From an uncultured Christensenellaceae bacterium (GTDB lineage Bacteria; Bacillota; Clostridia; Christensenellales; UBA3700), in assembly GCA_944381365.1 (NCBI GenBank), contig CALWKW010000005.1:1-64000 (forward strand): a stretch of DNA of 64,000 nucleotides, written 5' to 3'. Within the stretch, counting starts at the first letter, position 1; the number at the start of each line of letters is the position of its first letter. Below, piece after piece: positions 61,270 to 64,000 of the stretch. A program made the position numbers and the translations under genes. A model generated the notes under the pieces. The model had not been told where the DNA came from, ran no database searches, and worked only from the letters and a program-made list of their open reading frames with translations.

Positions 61270-62178
61270 TTATTGAATTGTCTTGAGTTTTATTTTTATT
61301 GAGAAAACATTGTCTTTGAGATAAGCATAGATTTCTCCGCCTGCTTGCTCGACAAGAGTCCTTGCTATGGACAAACCTAGACCTGTCGATGTGTTGCAGT
61401 TTTTGACGGTATAAAATCTGTCAAACATTTTTTCTACATCCACATTGGTGAGATTTGAAGTCGTGTTTGAAAATTCCATCGTGCCGTCAATATCCATTTT
61501 GATAGAAAAATCTTTTTCGCCGTATTTTATTGCGTTTGTGATTATGTTCTGGAATACTCTCGTCATATCCTTTTTATCGGCTATACAGAAGATATTCTCA
61601 TCGGGGAATTGAATGTTTGGCACAATGTTTTTGGCATTGAATTGCTCGTATTGGTCAAAAAGGCATTCTTTTATGAGCGAGTTGAGACATACCTTTTGAA
61701 GATATACGCTGTGATTTTTGTCGAGCGAAACAGAATATTTAAAAAGTTCTTCTGTAAGATTTTTGAGAGACAGGGTGCGTTCTTTTATGATATTGAGATA
61801 TTCTTTTATTTTTTGCTCATCTTTTTCGCTCTCGATAATATCCAGATATCCGCATATTGCAGTGAGAGGAGTACGCAAATCGTGAGCTATATTCGTCATT
61901 GCGTTTTTGACTTCGCTGTCGCCGTTGGTGTAGGCAAGTTGTTTTTTTCTCAGCAATTCAAGCTGCTTGTTGAGAGTGATGGCAAGATTGCACATATCCT
62001 TGTCGCTTGACGAAAGACTTAAAAGTGCGTTTGTGTCGCCATTCATTATATCCTTTATATCCTCATTGATTTCTTTGGCACTCTTTTTGATAAAATACAA
62101 TTTTATGCTGATTGCACCAAGGGCTATGGCAAGAGCAAGTCCTATAAATCCTATTGTCACGCAAAGAATATAATACAT
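61270..62178 (-). CDS. Sensor histidine kinase
   Basis: 302 residues. One N-terminal membrane helix (about 4-30), HAMP-like linker, H box NIAHDLRTPLTAI with H99, N box NIITNAIKYG and G box STGLGLSIAR. The short form with little extracellular sequence is typical of kinases that guard against lantibiotics and other envelope-active peptides (NisK/BceS-like small sensors such as LcrS/SpaK relatives). It lies downstream of two ABC-2 permeases; the response regulator is probably upstream of the ATPase, outside the window. Confidence 0.92.
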   Translation of the reverse strand: MYYILCVTIGFIGLALAIALGAISIKLYFIKKSAKEINEDIKDIMNGDTNALLSLSSSDKDMCNLAITLNKQLELLRKKQLAYTNGDSEVKNAMTNIAHDLRTPLTAICGYLDIIESEKDEQKIKEYLNIIKERTLSLKNLTEELFKYSVSLDKNHSVYLQKVCLNSLIKECLFDQYEQFNAKNIVPNIQFPDENIFCIADKKDMTRVFQNIITNAIKYGEKDFSIKMDIDGTMEFSNTTSNLTNVDVEKMFDRFYTVKNCNTSTGLGLSIARTLVEQAGGEIYAYLKDNVFSIKIKLKTIQ

Positions 62179-62238
62179 AAATTTCTCCTTCTATTGTTTT
62201 GAGAATATCTTTTGGCAATATTCGGGTATATATTGTTG

Positions 62239-63081
62239 TTATTTTAGTTGTTGCTTTTTGAAAAAATGCACTCCGCCAAAAAGAGTAATCGCAGTATTTA
62301 TACAAGAATAAAGCGTCATTTGCCATACGCACAAAGGCTGACCTTCGCTTATTTGCATACACTGAAGAAAAGGTATGTAGTCTGCAAAAAACTTATTGCA
62401 ATCTCGTTTGAATTTCGAGGGCATGTTTTCATAAATCAAATTGTTATCTTGAATGATGCTTTGTACAGAATGTTCAAGATACTCTTCGGGGATATAATCT
62501 AATTTGATTATGTTGGCAATAATAAGGAGCAAAAATCCTATATAGAAAATTATCGTTGTCCATAATGCCGAGGTCGAGTTTTTTGACAAAGTAATGATAA
62601 GCACGGAAAAAGCACTGTAAAATGCCATCAAAAACACCGTCAAAAACAATATGGCAAGTAGGTATTGACTTCTGTAATCGAATTTATATCCGTCTACCAA
62701 CAATGGAAGTATCACATGAGATAAAGTGATGAGTTTTGCCACGAGTATTATCATCGAGCCAATGAATATTGTCAAAAAGTATGACATATAGATTTCTGTC
62801 TTGGAAAAGCCTAAGATGATTTTGTGGTCTATTGTCTTTGACGAGTATTCTTCGCCTATAAAAAGTATTCCCATTATCAAGACGGCAAACCCCGCAGAAG
62901 GGAAAAACGCATTTTCGATAGTCACTATCGACATATACATTGCGTCAAGTCCGCCGAATTCATGAAAAGTTATTCTGAGAAGGAGATTGATGACTATATA
63001 GGCAAGCTGTATAATCATACATATCCAGAAAGACGGGGTTCTTAGAAGTCTTAAAAGATTGCTTTTTAAAAGTTTTGCCAT
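62239..63081 (-). CDS. ABC-2 type transporter permease, second of a pair
   Basis: 280 residues with about six membrane helices (from SFWICMIIQLAYIVINLLL). It begins MAKLLKSNLLRLLRTPSFW, parallel to MNKLMIADMRRMIKHPALW of the preceding gene, so the two permeases are paralogues. This fits the two-permease plus ATPase layout of lantibiotic immunity/bacitracin-type exporters (LanFEG). Starts 9 bases after the stop of the first permease gene behind AGGAGG. Confidence 0.85.
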   Translation of the reverse strand: MAKLLKSNLLRLLRTPSFWICMIIQLAYIVINLLLRITFHEFGGLDAMYMSIVTIENAFFPSAGFAVLIMGILFIGEEYSSKTIDHKIILGFSKTEIYMSYFLTIFIGSMIILVAKLITLSHVILPLLVDGYKFDYRSQYLLAILFLTVFLMAFYSAFSVLIITLSKNSTSALWTTIIFYIGFLLLIIANIIKLDYIPEEYLEHSVQSIIQDNNLIYENMPSKFKRDCNKFFADYIPFLQCMQISEGQPLCVWQMTLYSCINTAITLFGGVHFFKKQQLK

Positions 63082-63090
63082 CTTCTCCTC

Positions 63091-63918
63091 CTACTTTATG
63101 TTCTGGTATCTGAAGATGATTGCACCGCCGGTCACAAATCCTATGATTTGCAAGGACAAATACAAAAACAACTTCCAAACGCACAGAGGCGAACCATTCC
63201 ATACTTGCATAGTCCTTCCTGAAGGCAAAAAGTCAAACAAGAATTTGTTGAAGTCAGAATCTGCCGATCTGCCTTTTCCCCAGTCGTCATCGAATATATA
63301 ATCATGTTGGCTGACGATTACATTGCTTGCGTATTCCGATTCATTGCAGTTGACGACAATCAAGCCTGTCAAAAACAATCCCATCGATATGATAAACAGT
63401 GACAGACATATTACCATTGCCTTTGTCGAAGATTGCGTAATTACCAAAGCAAACAAGGCAAAAGCACTATAAAGTACCAAAGAAAAAATACTCATAAAAA
63501 AGATTGCCAAAAGGTATTCTCTTGTGTATTGAAAAGTCTTGATAAGAGGCAGGGAGAATATGCAAAAGAAAGCAAGTCTTATCGCAAACATTATAAATGC
63601 CGCAACGAGTATCGTGAAGAAATAAGAACAATATATTTTGCCTCTCGAATATCCCATTATTATTTTGTTGCGGACGGTATTATTCTGATAATCTTTTCCT
63701 ATTACGAGTATGGCTACGATAAAAGTCATCACTTCGGATACGGCTATGCCGTAAAAACTGTATCCCGTCATAAAAGCATGGTCAAGACCATACAAGCCGC
63801 CGTCTGTTCTGTAATGCACGGAAAGGGCAAAAGTAAGCAAAATCTGCAATCCCGTACAAATCCATAGAGCAGGGTGCTTTATCATTCTTCGCATGTCGGC
63901 AATCATCAATTTATTCAT
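63091..63918 (-). CDS. ABC-2 type transporter permease, first of a pair
   Basis: 275 residues with about six membrane helices. Its ATG overlaps by 8 bases the end of the ABC ATPase gene, and AGGAGG lies inside that gene, so production is coupled. Paralogue of the next permease. Together they would form the membrane channel of a peptide exporter or immunity pump. Confidence 0.85.
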   Translation of the reverse strand: MNKLMIADMRRMIKHPALWICTGLQILLTFALSVHYRTDGGLYGLDHAFMTGYSFYGIAVSEVMTFIVAILVIGKDYQNNTVRNKIIMGYSRGKIYCSYFFTILVAAFIMFAIRLAFFCIFSLPLIKTFQYTREYLLAIFFMSIFSLVLYSAFALFALVITQSSTKAMVICLSLFIISMGLFLTGLIVVNCNESEYASNVIVSQHDYIFDDDWGKGRSADSDFNKFLFDFLPSGRTMQVWNGSPLCVWKLFLYLSLQIIGFVTGGAIIFRYQNIK

Positions 63919-64000
63919 TGAGCTTTCCTCCTACGAGATTGATAAAGTATGTCTCTAGATCTTCTTCGGTTTCGTTTATTTTCAAAAGGGTAAGTTTGTT
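63911..64000 (-). CDS. ABC transporter ATP-binding protein, last 29 residues (cut by window edge)
   Basis: Only the C-terminus is in the window: ...TLLKINETEEDLETYFINLVGGKLNE. The end pattern DLExYFINLxGG is characteristic of ATP-binding subunits of lantibiotic-immunity-type exporters. Stop codon overlaps the start of the first permease gene. Assignment rests on this tail and the context. Confidence 0.75.
   Translation of the reverse strand, partial: NKLTLLKINETEEDLETYFINLVGGKLNE

Overview
The window looks like a chromosomal segment of an uncultured, spore-forming, low-GC Bacillota (class Clostridia). Evidence: AT-rich intergenic DNA, strong AGGAGG ribosome binding sites, sigma-A promoters of TTGACA/TATAAT type, an mrnC-thyX-sigH cluster, UPF0237-UPF0210 and DUF951 genes, a CwlD cortex amidase and a collagen-like surface protein. 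Intracellular fucosidase, hexosaminidase and alpha-galactosidase-like enzymes, plus a kinase/aldolase sugar operon, suggest growth on host or plant glycans. No rRNA, tRNA or CRISPR array was seen.

Layout. 1-1.85 kb is accessory: the end of a serine recombinase, an XRE regulator and a divergent SLOG protein with shared operator-like repeats. 1.86-6.2 kb: two glycosidases and a collagen-like protein. 6.3-8.2 kb: birA-bioY behind a clear BirA operator. 8.2-10.1 kb: two unknown genes among GTAC-centred palindromes. 10.3-16.5 kb: fba, an M29 peptidase, a KQAK-rich membrane-anchored protein and gapA. 17.2-22 kb: twin lipoproteins and an M28 peptidase. 22.2-27.3 kb: class III aminotransferase, FGGY kinase, a degenerate aldolase and an intact class II aldolase. 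27.3-34.6 kb: mrnC, thyX, sigH, rlmB, UPF0210/0237, lepB, DUF951. 34.7-44.4 kb: esterase, GH20 hexosaminidase, cwlD, polysaccharide deacetylase, alkyltransferase, an rluD-type gene broken by one in-frame TAG, Fe-alcohol dehydrogenase, thiN and a HAD phosphatase. 44.7-47.3 kb: a large membrane protein whose C-terminus resembles ribosomal protein uL15. 47.4-48.4 kb: a small island flanked by 34-bp direct repeats and holding a scrap of the same recombinase type seen at position 1. 48.6-61.1 kb: mostly housekeeping (rsmI, plsY, ychF, argS, phosphoglucomutase). 61.3-64 kb: histidine kinase and an ABC-2 exporter of the lantibiotic-immunity type, cut by the window edge.

The most notable unexplained structure is a dispersed family of about 120-170 bp imperfect-hairpin repeats (at least nine copies). 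Seven start within about 7 nt of a stop codon in the sense orientation (after an unknown gene, fba, gapA, rlmB, the UPF0210 gene, the uL15-tailed gene and argS). Their outer and central stems change sequence between copies while keeping base pairing. Other points are a perfect three-box DnaA site upstream of cwlD, a 65-bp element with alternative hairpins shared by the two recombinase-associated loci, and a class II aldolase paralogue whose metal histidines are Cys-x-Cys and Ala.
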